64,000 bases of DNA from Metallibacterium scheffleri (GCF_002077135.1 NZ_LDOS01000002.1:1451865-1515864), one strand, 5' to 3'; counted from the first letter of the stretch, positions 35,384-44,760 are shown. Numbers and translations are program-made. The notes: a model not told the origin generated them from the letters alone.

Positions 35384-36834
35384 GACGTGGCCCCCAGCTG
35401 ATGCGCGATCTGCGCGAACCACTGCGCGAACAGCGGCGGCCACCACAAACCCAATAGCAGCAGTGCGGCGACCGCCAGCAGCATCGGGATCCAGGTCATC
35501 ACGCCGGGCAGCGGGCCGCTCGGCGCAGGTGCCTCGGTCGGCACGTACATCTGCCGGAAGTGGTTGAGGAAACCGATAAAGATCACGATCAGCAGCAACA
35601 GGAACAGGACCGCCACCCAGCGCGTGCCGCCGTGCATCCAGCCCGCCATCAACACGCTCAGTTCGCTGCGGAACAAACCGAACGGCGGCGCGCCGGTGAT
35701 GGCCACCGCGCCGGCCAGCCACAGCCAGGCGAGACCCGGCATCGCCATCGGCAGGTTGCGCATCTGCTGCATGTCATGCGTGCCGTAACGATGCACCGCG
35801 CTGCCCGCGCCGATGAACATCAGCGTCTTGTTGATGCTGTGATTGAGCATGTGGTATAGCGCGCCGAACACGCCCAGCAGACCGCCGAAACCGAAACCCA
35901 GCGCGATCACGCCCATGTGCTCGACGCTGGAATAAGCCAGCATGCGTTTGAGCCCGCGCTGGCGCATGATGAACAGCGCGCCGACGACCAGCGAGGCCAC
36001 GCCCAGCGCGATCAGGATGCGATGCGGCCACATCCCGTGTCCGGCGATGTCGGTGGCCGCGAGAAAGCGCACGATGCCCAGCATCGCGCAATTCAGCAGC
36101 GCCCCGGAGAGCATCGCCGACACCGGCGCCGGACCCTCGCTGTGCGCATCGGGCAGCCAAGTGTGCATGGGCGCGAGTCCGGCCTTGACGCCGTAACCAA
36201 CCAGCGCCAGAAGAAAACCCAACTGCAGCAGCACCGCCGGCATCTTCGGCGCGATCGCATCCAGCGTCGACCAGTCCAGCGTATAGGTCGGCCCCAGCAC
36301 GAACGTGCCGCCCCAGTACAGCAGCACCGTGCCCAGCAGCGCGATGCTGATGCCGCCGGAAACAATGATGATGTACTTCCATGCCGCTTCCATGCTTTCG
36401 GCGCGGCGCTCGTATCCGACCAGGAACGTGCTCACCAGGGTGGTCATCTCGATGCCGATCCAGTACACGCCGATCATGTTGGCCATGGACGCGGCGAACA
36501 TGGTCCAGGCGAACAACGCGAACAGCGCGTAGAAATTGGGCAACCGTTTGGCATCCTCGCCTTGGCGCATGTAGTCCACGGCGAAGAACGAAGCCAGCAG
36601 GTACACCAGCGCCACGCACATCAGCACCCAGGCGCCGATGCGATCCACGTACAGCATCTGCTCGAAGTAGATGCGCGGCGCGGCCGCGCCGATCAGCAAC
36701 AGGATGCTGACCGGAAAACACACCAGCGCAGCCAGCAGGTTGACCCATTGCATCAGCCGCCGCACCAGCAGCGACCACAGCACCGACACCAAGGGCGCCG
36801 TCAGCAGCACGATGATCAGCGTGGAGGCGCTCAT
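35380..36834 (-). CDS. Proton-translocating antiporter-like subunit (HyfF/NuoN-type)
   Basis: A 484-residue protein with about 14 helices, related to HyfF and MrpD/NuoN. Key channel residues are present: Glu in YWIGIEMTTLVSTFLVGY, Lys in LVGYGVKAGLAPMHTWLPDA, and the Lys/His region YSSVEHMGVIALG and NHSINKTLMFIGAG. It gives the complex a second antiporter-like module beside HyfB. It begins one base after the stop of the preceding gene, and its stop overlaps the start of the large-subunit gene. Confidence 0.92.
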   Translation of the reverse strand: MSASTLIIVLLTAPLVSVLWSLLVRRLMQWVNLLAALVCFPVSILLLIGAAAPRIYFEQMLYVDRIGAWVLMCVALVYLLASFFAVDYMRQGEDAKRLPNFYALFALFAWTMFAASMANMIGVYWIGIEMTTLVSTFLVGYERRAESMEAAWKYIIIVSGGISIALLGTVLLYWGGTFVLGPTYTLDWSTLDAIAPKMPAVLLQLGFLLALVGYGVKAGLAPMHTWLPDAHSEGPAPVSAMLSGALLNCAMLGIVRFLAATDIAGHGMWPHRILIALGVASLVVGALFIMRQRGLKRMLAYSSVEHMGVIALGFGFGGLLGVFGALYHMLNHSINKTLMFIGAGSAVHRYGTHDMQQMRNLPMAMPGLAWLWLAGAVAITGAPPFGLFRSELSVLMAGWMHGGTRWVAVLFLLLLIVIFIGFLNHFRQMYVPTEAPAPSGPLPGVMTWIPMLLAVAALLLLGLWWPPLFAQWFAQIAHQLGATS

Positions 36835-36835
36835 C

Positions 36836-37522
36836 TCAACCCACCAGCTTCTGCAGCGCCTGGCTGCCGGTGGCACCGACCGAGGCCATCAGATACCTCA
36901 CCAGCACCGCGAAACAAGTCACCGCGACGAGCAAATCGAACAGCAGCACCAGCTCGATCATCAGCGGCATGCCCGGCACCAGGATCTGCGAGCCGAGGAA
37001 AATGCCGTTCTCCAGCATGAGGATGCCGAGGATCGAGCTCACCGCCTCGCGCCGGATCGCCAGCATCAGGAAGCCGATCAGCTTGATCGACAACATCACC
37101 GTCAGCGCCAGCAGCACCACGCGCGTCTCGATGTCCAGCGCGTGGCCGATGCGATACGCCACCACCACGCCGAAGATCACCAGCACGGCACCCAGTACCA
37201 GCGCGGTGGACGGCTGCACGATCTCGTGCAGTTCGCGGTTGACGTGCAGGCGCTTGAGCACCCACAGCAGCATCAGCGGCAGCACCAGGCCGCGGAACAG
37301 CGCGGTCAGCGCGGCGACGAAGTACAACTCGGTATAGCCACCGGCCCAGGCCATCAGCGCCGAGAGGATCGCGATCAGCCACGACTGCACGGCGAAGGCC
37401 AGCATGTAGTCCTTGAGCCAGCGCGAGCCCAGCATCACGAACGACAACACCAGCGCACCGATCGCGATCAGACTGAAGATCGAGGCCAACAGCGGGCTCA
37501 GATGCAAGGCAACCATGGGCAT
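36836..37522 (-). CDS. HyfE-like membrane subunit (NuoK-related)
   Basis: A 228-residue protein with about seven helices. HyfE/HycD-type elements are visible: LKDYMLAFAVQSWLIAILSA, TALFRGLVLPLMLLWVLKRL and ILGILMLENGIFLGSQILV, the last including the NuoK-type Glu. It starts in a TGATG overlap with the upstream HyfC-like gene. An internal ATG two codons in is equally possible. Confidence 0.88.
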   Translation of the reverse strand: MPMVALHLSPLLASIFSLIAIGALVLSFVMLGSRWLKDYMLAFAVQSWLIAILSALMAWAGGYTELYFVAALTALFRGLVLPLMLLWVLKRLHVNRELHEIVQPSTALVLGAVLVIFGVVVAYRIGHALDIETRVVLLALTVMLSIKLIGFLMLAIRREAVSSILGILMLENGIFLGSQILVPGMPLMIELVLLFDLLVAVTCFAVLVRYLMASVGATGSQALQKLVG

Positions 37523-38463
37523 CACCGGATCTGGTTGGCGACCATCGCCAACACGGCAAACACGAAGGCCGCCGCCAGTGGCTCCTGGTAGCGATAGAAG
37601 CGCAGGCGCGACTGCACGGTTTCCACGCCGATCACCGCACCAGCGATGATGGCGAACTTGAGCGCGATCGCGCCCAGCGTGCCCAGCACGCCGATCGCGC
37701 TGCCTTGCGCCGACAGGCCCCAGGGCAGGATGAACACGTTGGCGAAAATCGTGTAGAGGATGAACTGCTTCATCATCCCCGCCCACTTCAGCAGCGCCAG
37801 CAGCGGGCCGGAATACTCCAGCACCCGCGCCTCCTCGATCATGTACACCTCGATATGCGTGCTGGAGTGGATCGGCAGGCGATCGGTCTCGACCAGCAGC
37901 AGCACGAAGAACGCCGCCACCAGGAACAGATGCGCCGGGCTCCAGTACACCTCGGGATGCCGCACCAGCTCGTGGTTGACCACGAACGGCAGCATCGCCT
38001 GCGCCATCAGCGTGATGCCGACGAACACCAGGATCAGGATGGGTTCGGCGAGGATGCCGATCAGCACCGTGCGCGCCGACCCCATGCCGCCGTAGCTGCT
38101 GCCCGAGTCCATGCCCGCCAGGTTGATGAAGAACGAACCCAGGGTGAGGATCAGGCCGCCGCCGAGGATGTCGCCCATGTCCGACAGCGGCAGCGGATAG
38201 TTGGTGAGCACCGGGATCAGGATCGGCACCGTGAGCATTGCGGTGAACGCCACGAACGGCGCCGCCACGAACACCCAGCTCGCCGAATCCGGCAGCACCG
38301 TCTGCTTGCCGAACAGCTTGATCAGATCGCGCCAGGGTTGCAGCAGGCCGGGACCGGTCGCGCGCTGCACGCGCTCCTCGTAGCGCAGGATGAAACCCTG
38401 CAACAGCGGCGCTGCCAGCAGCACCGTGAGCACCTGACCGATCTGCAGCAGTGCGTCACGCAT
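37522..38463 (-). CDS. HyfC/NuoH-like membrane anchor subunit
   Basis: A 313-residue, eight-helix protein of the NuoH/HycD family that links the peripheral redox arm to the ion-pumping membrane arm. Characteristic stretches are ERVQRATGPGLLQPWRDLIK, the acidic loops VETDRLPIHSSTHIEVYMIEEARVLE (given as positions about 205-230, rich in Glu/Asp) and GVETVQSRLRFYRYQEPL. The ATG at 38463 with GGGG eight bases upstream matches family N-termini; ATGs at 38502 and 38547 are in frame. It is the first gene of the operon, about 100 nt after the fluoride riboswitch. Confidence 0.92.
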   Translation of the reverse strand: MRDALLQIGQVLTVLLAAPLLQGFILRYEERVQRATGPGLLQPWRDLIKLFGKQTVLPDSASWVFVAAPFVAFTAMLTVPILIPVLTNYPLPLSDMGDILGGGLILTLGSFFINLAGMDSGSSYGGMGSARTVLIGILAEPILILVFVGITLMAQAMLPFVVNHELVRHPEVYWSPAHLFLVAAFFVLLLVETDRLPIHSSTHIEVYMIEEARVLEYSGPLLALLKWAGMMKQFILYTIFANVFILPWGLSAQGSAIGVLGTLGAIALKFAIIAGAVIGVETVQSRLRFYRYQEPLAAAFVFAVLAMVANQIR

Positions 38464-38557
38464 CCAGACGGCCCCATGCCGGAGCGGAGGTTTGGCGAAC
38501 ATGTTCCTTGTGCGCCGCTTGCAGCGTACTTCTGCGAGGCATGCCATCACTCCCGGT

Positions 38558-38617
38558 GGTGGGTCTCGTAGGAGTCATCAGCCCGTTGCGGGCATTTCAG
38601 GCGAACTCCATCGCCCG
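38558..38617 (-). promoter_or_regulatory. Fluoride riboswitch (crcB motif) upstream of the hyf-like operon
   Basis: On the minus strand the RNA reads GGCGATGGAGTTCGCC (38615-38600), a short A-rich joint, the hairpin GCCC-GCAAC-GGGC (to 38581) and then TGATGACTCCTAC (38580-38568). These are the conserved crcB-motif segments in their proper order and spacing, arguably closer to consensus than the copy before crcB. Downstream GGGAGT (38554-38549) could pair with ACTCC of the aptamer's 3' strand, a possible expression platform. No T-rich terminator is seen, so control may be translational. A strong promoter lies immediately upstream. Confidence 0.9.
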
Positions 38618-38635
38618 CGATTGCGTTGTGCTTCG

Positions 38636-38664
38636 ATTACATGCCGCCGTGGGGAACTTGTCAA
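38636..38664 (-). promoter_or_regulatory. Sigma70-type promoter for the riboswitch-hyf-like operon
   Basis: TTGACA (38664-38659) and TGTAAT (38641-38636) on the minus strand are separated by exactly 17 bp, an almost perfect consensus. The predicted start near 38629 is about 12 nt before the riboswitch. The divergent cfa gene shares this intergenic region. Confidence 0.75.
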
Positions 38665-38729
38665 TCGTGTTCAGCGTCTGTGCATTCAGCGATTACCATC
38701 CGTCCTAGCCATTCTGCAAGGAGCCCCCC

Positions 38730-39851
38730 GTGTCCTCGGCAAACGTGCTCAAGACTCGAGCTGAAACCTTGCTGCAATCCGCCGGACTGCGCTTGAACGG
38801 TCCTGACACCTGCGACCCGCAGGTGCATGACGAGCGCCTGTACGCGCGCGTGTTCGCGCATGGCTCGCTGGGTTTCGGCGAGGCCTACATGGACGGCTGG
38901 TGGGATGTCGCCGATCTGACCGGCATGCTCGCGCGCGTCATTGGCGCGCACATCGATGACCGGCTGCACAACCTCGACACGGTGCTTTCGCACCTGCGCG
39001 CGCGCTGGCTCAACCTGCAGCGCGGACGCCATGCCTGGGAAATCGGCAAGCGCCACTACGACACCGGCAACGATCTGTTCGAGGCCATGCTCGGCAAGCG
39101 CCTGGTCTACAGCTGCGGCTACTGGGCCGCAGCCGACAATCTGGACGCTGCGCAGGAAGCCAAGCTCGACCTGGTTTGCCGCAAGCTGCAACTCAAACCC
39201 GGCATGCACGTGCTCGACATCGGCTGCGGCTGGGGCGAAGCACTGAAGTTCGCCGCCGAGCGCTACGGCGTCAGCGGCGTGGGCGTCACCGTGTCCAAGG
39301 CACAGGCCGAGTGGGCGCAAAACCTGTGTCGTGGACTGCCGATCGAGATCCGGCTGCAGGATTATCGTGAAGTCCGCGAGACCTTCGACGCGGTGTATTC
39401 CATCGGCATGTTCGAGCATGTCGGCGGGCGCAACTACCGCACCTATTTCAAAAGCGTGCGCGAGTGTCTCAAGCCCGACGGTTTGTCCGTGCTGCATACC
39501 ATCGGCAACAACGACTCGCCCAGCACGCCCGATCCATGGATCGAGAAATACATCTTTCCCAATTCGATGATTCCCGCGGCGAGCCAGGTGGCGACGGCGC
39601 TGGAGGGACTGTTCGTGGTCGAGGACTGGCACAACTTCGGCACCGATTACGACCGCACCCTGTGCGCTTGGAAGCAGAACTTCGATGCGGCGTGGCCGCG
39701 TCTCGCCGCGCACTACGACGGGCGCTTCAAGCGCATGTGGCACTTCTATCTGTGCACTTCGGCGGCGGTATTCCGCACGCGCCGCGACCAGTTGTGGCAA
39801 CTCACGCTGTCGCCCAACGGCGTGCCGGGCGGTTACCGCGTGCCGCGCTGA
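38730..39851 (+). CDS. cfa: Cyclopropane-fatty-acyl-phospholipid synthase
   Basis: A 373-residue enzyme that adds a methylene group from SAM to unsaturated acyl chains in membrane lipids, a change that protects against acid and other stress. Motifs: LGFGEAYMDGWWDV in the N-terminal domain, HYDTGNDLFEAMLG, SAM motif VLDIGCGWGEALKFAAERYG and SIGMFEHVGGRNY. It starts with GTG at 38730 after AAGGAG. It is divergent from the fluoride-controlled operon and shares its upstream DNA. Confidence 0.95.
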   Translation: MSSANVLKTRAETLLQSAGLRLNGPDTCDPQVHDERLYARVFAHGSLGFGEAYMDGWWDVADLTGMLARVIGAHIDDRLHNLDTVLSHLRARWLNLQRGRHAWEIGKRHYDTGNDLFEAMLGKRLVYSCGYWAAADNLDAAQEAKLDLVCRKLQLKPGMHVLDIGCGWGEALKFAAERYGVSGVGVTVSKAQAEWAQNLCRGLPIEIRLQDYREVRETFDAVYSIGMFEHVGGRNYRTYFKSVRECLKPDGLSVLHTIGNNDSPSTPDPWIEKYIFPNSMIPAASQVATALEGLFVVEDWHNFGTDYDRTLCAWKQNFDAAWPRLAAHYDGRFKRMWHFYLCTSAAVFRTRRDQLWQLTLSPNGVPGGYRVPR

Positions 39852-40017
39852 CTCGCCCTCAACAGCAGCAGCGACGGCCGCCAACGCACTTCGTCGCGGC
39901 ATGACAGTTGCTCCGATGCGTCAGTGCACACGTGGCGATTGACCGCGGCCACGTCGAATAACTAAACTCACCAGTGCAATTGCCGCGACTGCCCCGACGC
40001 GGCCCAGGAGTTCATGC

Positions 40018-41163
40018 ATGAAGCTCACCACTGCGCGCCTTGCCGCGCCACTGGCCGCCATCGTTCTGCTTGCTGCCTGCAGCAAGGGCCCTGCCCCGAC
40101 CCCACCGCCACCGCAAGTGGATGTGATCACCGCCAAGGCGGTCGATCTGCCTGTCGTGCAGACCATGGTCGGGCGCCTCGCACCCACGCTCACCGCCCAG
40201 GTCAACGCGCGCGTGACCGGCAATGTGCTGAGCAAGGATTACCAGGAAGGCGGCGAGGTCAAGGCCGGCCAGTTGCTGTTCCAGATCGATCCGGCGCCGC
40301 TCAAGGCCGCGCTTGATGCGCAACTCGCCGCGCTGGCTCAGGCGCGCGCCAGCGCCACCAACGCGGAGTTGATCGCCGCGCGCGACAAGACCCTGGTGGG
40401 CCGCGGCCTGATCGCCAGACAGACCTATGACACCGACGCGGCCACGGCACGCACCACGGCCGCCGCGGTGCGGCAGGCCGAAGCCAACGTCGAGGCCGCG
40501 CGACTGAATCTGTCCTACGCCCGCGTCACCGCGCCCATCAGCGGCCGCGCCGGCATCGCCAACGTCACCGTCGGCGCGCTGGTCAGCGCCACCTCGGCCA
40601 CGCCGATGACCACGATCGAGCGCCTCGATCCGATCTATGCCTTGTTCAGCGCCCCCTATGCGCAGGTCGCGCCCTTGCAGCAGGCCGAAGCCTCCGGTGC
40701 GTTCAAGACACCTGGCGACGCGCCCAGCGTGCATATCATCCTGCCGGATGGCAGTACCTATGCCGAGACGGGTCGGCTCGATTTCACCGACATGGCGGTC
40801 GACCCGCAGACCGGCGCGGTGCAGTTGCGCGCGATTTTCCCCAACCCGCAACGCCTGCTGCTGCCAGGTCTGTTCGTGACCGTCAAGCTCAGCGCCGGGG
40901 TCATGCACAACGTGTTTCTGATTCCGCAGGCGGCGGTGCAGCGTGACCCGCAGGGCGCTTACGTGTTCGTGGTGGGTGCCGGCGACAAGGTCGCGCAGCG
41001 CCCGGTCACCCTGGGCGAGATGCACGGTACCGACTGGGTGGTGACCCACGGCTTGGCCACCGGGGAGCGCGTGATCGTCAACGGCATCCAGAAGGTGCAT
41101 CCGGGCGGCATCGCCATCGTGGCAGCGCCGCAAGCCGGGGCTGCACCCGGCACGGCGCGCTGA
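40018..41163 (+). CDS. RND efflux periplasmic adaptor lipoprotein
   Basis: A 381-residue membrane-fusion protein. The lipobox LLAACSKG ends the signal sequence, so it is anchored by lipid. The barrel-sandwich (lipoyl) halves are at LTAQVNARVTGNVLSKDYQE and LNLSYARVTAPISGRAG, with an alpha-hairpin between them and the beta-barrel at FSAPYAQV to GLFVTVKL. It is of MexA/AcrA type and bridges the RND pump to an outer-membrane channel. The pump gene follows after 12 bp. No TolC-like gene is adjacent. Confidence 0.93.
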   Translation: MKLTTARLAAPLAAIVLLAACSKGPAPTPPPPQVDVITAKAVDLPVVQTMVGRLAPTLTAQVNARVTGNVLSKDYQEGGEVKAGQLLFQIDPAPLKAALDAQLAALAQARASATNAELIAARDKTLVGRGLIARQTYDTDAATARTTAAAVRQAEANVEAARLNLSYARVTAPISGRAGIANVTVGALVSATSATPMTTIERLDPIYALFSAPYAQVAPLQQAEASGAFKTPGDAPSVHIILPDGSTYAETGRLDFTDMAVDPQTGAVQLRAIFPNPQRLLLPGLFVTVKLSAGVMHNVFLIPQAAVQRDPQGAYVFVVGAGDKVAQRPVTLGEMHGTDWVVTHGLATGERVIVNGIQKVHPGGIAIVAAPQAGAAPGTAR

Positions 41164-41175
41164 GGAGCCTGCGCC

Positions 41176-44100
41176 ATGCCCAAGTTCTTCATCGATCGCC
41201 CGATCTTCGCCTGGGTGATCGCCATCCTGATCTGCCTCGCCGGCATCGCGTCGATCTACCGCCTGCCGGTCGAGGCGTACCCCGACATCGCGCCGCCCAG
41301 CGTGGTGATCAGCGCCAGCTATCCGGGCGCCAGCGCGCAGGTCGTGCAGCAGGCGGTGACCCAGGTCATCGAGCAGCAGCTCACCGGCCTGGACAATCTG
41401 CTGTATTTCAGTTCCAGTTCCAGCGCCAACGGCAGTGCCAGCATCACCGTCACGTTCGAGAACGGCACCAACCTCGATATCGCCGCGGTGCAGGTGCAAA
41501 ACCGCGTGGCCGTGGCCTTGCCGCAGCTGCCCACGCAGGTGCAGGCGCTGGGCGTGCAGGTGAACAAGGCCAATGCCGGTTTCCTCGAAGTGGTGGCGTT
41601 GCGTTCAAGCAACCCCAACATCGACACCTATGCGCTGAACAACCTGGTGGCTTCGCAGGTGCTCGATCCGCTGGAGCGCATCCCCGGCATCGGCAGCGCC
41701 AACCAGTTTGGCTCGGAATACGCGATGCGCATCTGGCTGAACCCGCTCAAGCTGCAGGGTTACGACCTGTCCGCGACGGATGTGCAAAATGCCGTCGCCA
41801 GCCAGAACATCCAGACCGCCGCCGGTTCGCTGGGCGCGGCTCCCGCGGTGAAGGGGCAGGCGCTGACGGTGACGGTGAACGGCGAGAGCCGCTTCAGCAC
41901 GCCACAGCAGTTCGAGAACATCATCCTGCGCACCAACAGCAACGGCACCACGGTGCGGCTCAAGGATGTCGCGAAAGTGCAGTTGGCGCCCTACAGCTAC
42001 GGCTTCCTGAGCCTGTACAACGGCAAGCCGGTGGCCGGCATCGGCCTGCAGCTGTTGCCCGGCGCCAACGCGCTGCAGGTGGCCAAGGCCGTCGATGCCA
42101 AGATGGCGCAGCTGCAGCAGACCTTCCCGCACGGCGTCACCTGGTTCAAGCCCTACGACAGCACGACCTTCGTCAATGTTTCGATCGACGAAGTGGTGCA
42201 AACGCTGTTCGAGGCGATGGTGCTGGTGTTCCTGGTGATCTATCTGTTTTTGCAGAACCTGCGCGCCACGCTGATTCCCTCGCTGGTCGTGCCGGTGGCG
42301 CTGCTGGGCACCTTCGCCGGGCTGTATGTCGCCGGTTTCTCGATCAACATCCTCACCCTGTTCGCGATGGTGCTGGCCATCGGACTGGTGGTGGACGATG
42401 CCATCGTGGTGGTGGAAAACGTCGAGCGGCATATCACCGAGGAAGGTCTTGCCCCGCGCGAGGCCACGATCGTGGCCATGGAGCAGATCACCGGCGCGAT
42501 CATCGCCATCACCCTGGTGCTGTTCGCGGTATTCATCCCCGCCGCCCTGCTCAGCGGCAGCGTGGGCGTGATCTACCGGCAGTTCTCGCTGACCATCGCC
42601 ATCGCCATGCTGCTGTCCGCCACCATGGCGCTGAGCTTCACGCCGGCGCTGTGCGCCAGCATCATCAAACCCAACCAGCACGAGAACCGTTTGCTGGGCT
42701 GGTTCAACCGTTTGTTCGATCGTACCCAGCGCGCCTACATCACGCGTGTGCACCAGTCCATTCGGCATACCCCGCGCTGGATGCTGCTGTATCTGGTGCT
42801 GATCCTCGGCGCTGCGTGGCTGTTCACGCGGCTGCCATCGAGCTTCCTGCCCGAGGAGGATCAGGGCTACGCACTGGCCATCGTGCAGTTGCCGCCGGGC
42901 GCCACCATCGATCGCACCATCGGCGTGATGAACCAGATCAAGAACATCGTGGTCAAGAGTCCGGCGGTAACCGGCATGATGGAAATTGCCGGGTTCAGCT
43001 TCGTCGGCTCGGGCGAGAACACCGGCATGGGCTTCATCCGCCTCAAGCCGTGGGGCGAGCGCACCAAGGCGGACGAACAGATCGGCCCCTTCATGGCCTG
43101 GGCCAATCGCGCGTTGAGCGGTATCAAGGGCGCGCAGATCTTCGTGGTGAATCTGCCCACCATCCGCGGACTCAGCCAGTTCGGCGGCTTCGACATGGAG
43201 CTGGAAGATCGCGCCGGACTCGGCCATGACAAGCTGATGCAGGCGCAAGGCATGCTGCTGGCCAGGGCGGCCAAGACGCCATCGCTGATGGGCGTGCGCC
43301 CCAATGGTCTGCCCCCCGCGCCGCAATTGAAGCTGACCGTGGATCGCGTGCAGGCGGCCTCGATGGGACTTTCGGTCAGCGATGTTTATACCGCGCTGCA
43401 GTTGATGCTGGCGCCGGTTTACGTCAACGATTTCAACTACCAGGGCCGCGTGTTGCGCGTGTTGCTGGAAGCCGACGCGCCATTCCGCATGGGCCCGCAG
43501 GACCTCAACGACTTCTACACCGCCAGCAGCAACGGCAGCATGGTGCCCCTGTCCACCGTGGTGCACACCAAGTGGGAATTGGGCTCGCCTGCGCTGACCC
43601 GTTACAACGGCTACGGCTCGGTGGAAATCGTCGGCAATGCCGCGCCCGGCTACAGCTCGGGCCAGGCCATGACGGCGATGCAGAACATCGTCGACCATGA
43701 TTTGCCCAAGGGCATCGGGTATGAATGGACCGGGCAGTCCTACCAGGAAGTCTTGTCCGGACAACAGGCACCCGTCCTCTACACCCTGTCGATGATCGTG
43801 GTGTTCCTCGCACTGGCAGCCTTGTACGAAAGCTGGACGATTCCCATCGCGGTGTTGCTGGTAGTGCCCATGGGCGTGCTCGGATCCCTGCTGCTGACTT
43901 GGCTGCGCGGCCTGCCCGATGACATCTACTTCAAGGTGGGACTGATCGCGATCATCGGCCTGTCGGCCAAGAACGCGATCCTGATCATCCAGTTCGCGCA
44001 CGAGCTTCAGCAAAAGGGCATGGGCCTGATCGCAGCCACCCAGGAGGCCGCGCGCCTGCGCTTGCGCCCGATCCTGATGACCTCGATCGCCTTCATCCTC

Positions 44101-44307
44101 GGCGTGCTGCCGCTGGCGATCAGCAGTGGCGCCGGCGCCAACAGCCGCCACTCGATCGGCACCGGCGTCATCGGCGGCATGCTCGGCGCCACCATCATCG
44201 GCCTGCTGCTGATTCCAGTGTTCTACGTGGTCGTGCGCCGCCTCACCGGCGACAAGAGTGATGGCACCGAATCCACCGGCGACGACGTGATCCGGCCATT
44301 CGACTGA
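41176..44307 (+). CDS. RND-family multidrug efflux pump (AcrB/MexB type, HAE1)
   Basis: A 1043-residue inner-membrane pump with the full 12-helix RND layout: KFFIDRPIFAWVIAILICL at the start, two large periplasmic loops, and the proton-relay helix GLVVDDAIVVVENVERH with the two Asp residues. Other family stretches are LPSSFLPEEDQGY and LSAKNAILIIQFA. It trades protons for drugs in a tripartite complex with the adjacent adaptor. The outer-membrane component must be encoded elsewhere. No local regulator is present. Confidence 0.95.
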   Translation: MPKFFIDRPIFAWVIAILICLAGIASIYRLPVEAYPDIAPPSVVISASYPGASAQVVQQAVTQVIEQQLTGLDNLLYFSSSSSANGSASITVTFENGTNLDIAAVQVQNRVAVALPQLPTQVQALGVQVNKANAGFLEVVALRSSNPNIDTYALNNLVASQVLDPLERIPGIGSANQFGSEYAMRIWLNPLKLQGYDLSATDVQNAVASQNIQTAAGSLGAAPAVKGQALTVTVNGESRFSTPQQFENIILRTNSNGTTVRLKDVAKVQLAPYSYGFLSLYNGKPVAGIGLQLLPGANALQVAKAVDAKMAQLQQTFPHGVTWFKPYDSTTFVNVSIDEVVQTLFEAMVLVFLVIYLFLQNLRATLIPSLVVPVALLGTFAGLYVAGFSINILTLFAMVLAIGLVVDDAIVVVENVERHITEEGLAPREATIVAMEQITGAIIAITLVLFAVFIPAALLSGSVGVIYRQFSLTIAIAMLLSATMALSFTPALCASIIKPNQHENRLLGWFNRLFDRTQRAYITRVHQSIRHTPRWMLLYLVLILGAAWLFTRLPSSFLPEEDQGYALAIVQLPPGATIDRTIGVMNQIKNIVVKSPAVTGMMEIAGFSFVGSGENTGMGFIRLKPWGERTKADEQIGPFMAWANRALSGIKGAQIFVVNLPTIRGLSQFGGFDMELEDRAGLGHDKLMQAQGMLLARAAKTPSLMGVRPNGLPPAPQLKLTVDRVQAASMGLSVSDVYTALQLMLAPVYVNDFNYQGRVLRVLLEADAPFRMGPQDLNDFYTASSNGSMVPLSTVVHTKWELGSPALTRYNGYGSVEIVGNAAPGYSSGQAMTAMQNIVDHDLPKGIGYEWTGQSYQEVLSGQQAPVLYTLSMIVVFLALAALYESWTIPIAVLLVVPMGVLGSLLLTWLRGLPDDIYFKVGLIAIIGLSAKNAILIIQFAHELQQKGMGLIAATQEAARLRLRPILMTSIAFILGVLPLAISSGAGANSRHSIGTGVIGGMLGATIIGLLLIPVFYVVVRRLTGDKSDGTESTGDDVIRPFD

Positions 44308-44760
44308 GCCGCGCGTGATGTTCCGGGCAGGGTCGCGGCCTGCCCGGATTCACTGGCAGCAAGGCATTGGCATCCGTGGTCTGCCCGTATTTCACCGCGA
44401 TCATTCCGGCGTTCGAGATCCCCGCCACCGGGCAGTGCAGGCGCGGCATCCTGTACTGCACACGGCACCGGACAACGCGGCGCGGATCACCCGCGATCGC
44501 GGCAGAACGCACCAGCTTCACCGCCGCTCCCGTCTTCGCATCGGCAGCAAACCGGGCATGACAATCACGCGCTCAGCGTGCCCTCCGGCATGCTTTCGGT
44601 CCCAGGATCCGCGCCTGCACTGCGTTTGTTCTTCTGCTGGAGCGGCGTGATCAGGGCGCGGTCGATCATTCGCGCTGATCGAACCCATTAACAAACCGGA
44701 CTGTGCCTGCTCGATATTTGCTTATATACAGTCGTGGCCCCTATTCGTGGAGTCCGCGTA
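44308..44760. other. Intergenic stretch of about 450 bp without recognised gene
   Basis: After the RND stop there is an imperfectly terminator-like hairpin (CCGGGCAGG at 44323-44331 with CCTGCCCGG at 44339-44347, no T run). The rest shows no convincing coding pattern. Just before the YeiH gene, TTATATACAG at 44722-44731 could supply a -10 element. Confidence 0.4.

Noticed and set aside
31116-38463. A functional [NiFe] hydrogenase-4 or formate hydrogenlyase
   Set aside because: The large subunit lacks both cysteine pairs, and no formate dehydrogenase or maturation genes are seen.
31116-38463. The NADH dehydrogenase (nuo) operon
   Set aside because: Only six genes are present, with Hyf-type order, a HyfE subunit and a ferredoxin fusion. 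NuoE, F, G, I and J are absent.
44315-44650. A 111-codon frame after the RND pump
   Set aside because: No start signal, motif or composition of a real protein; probably chance.
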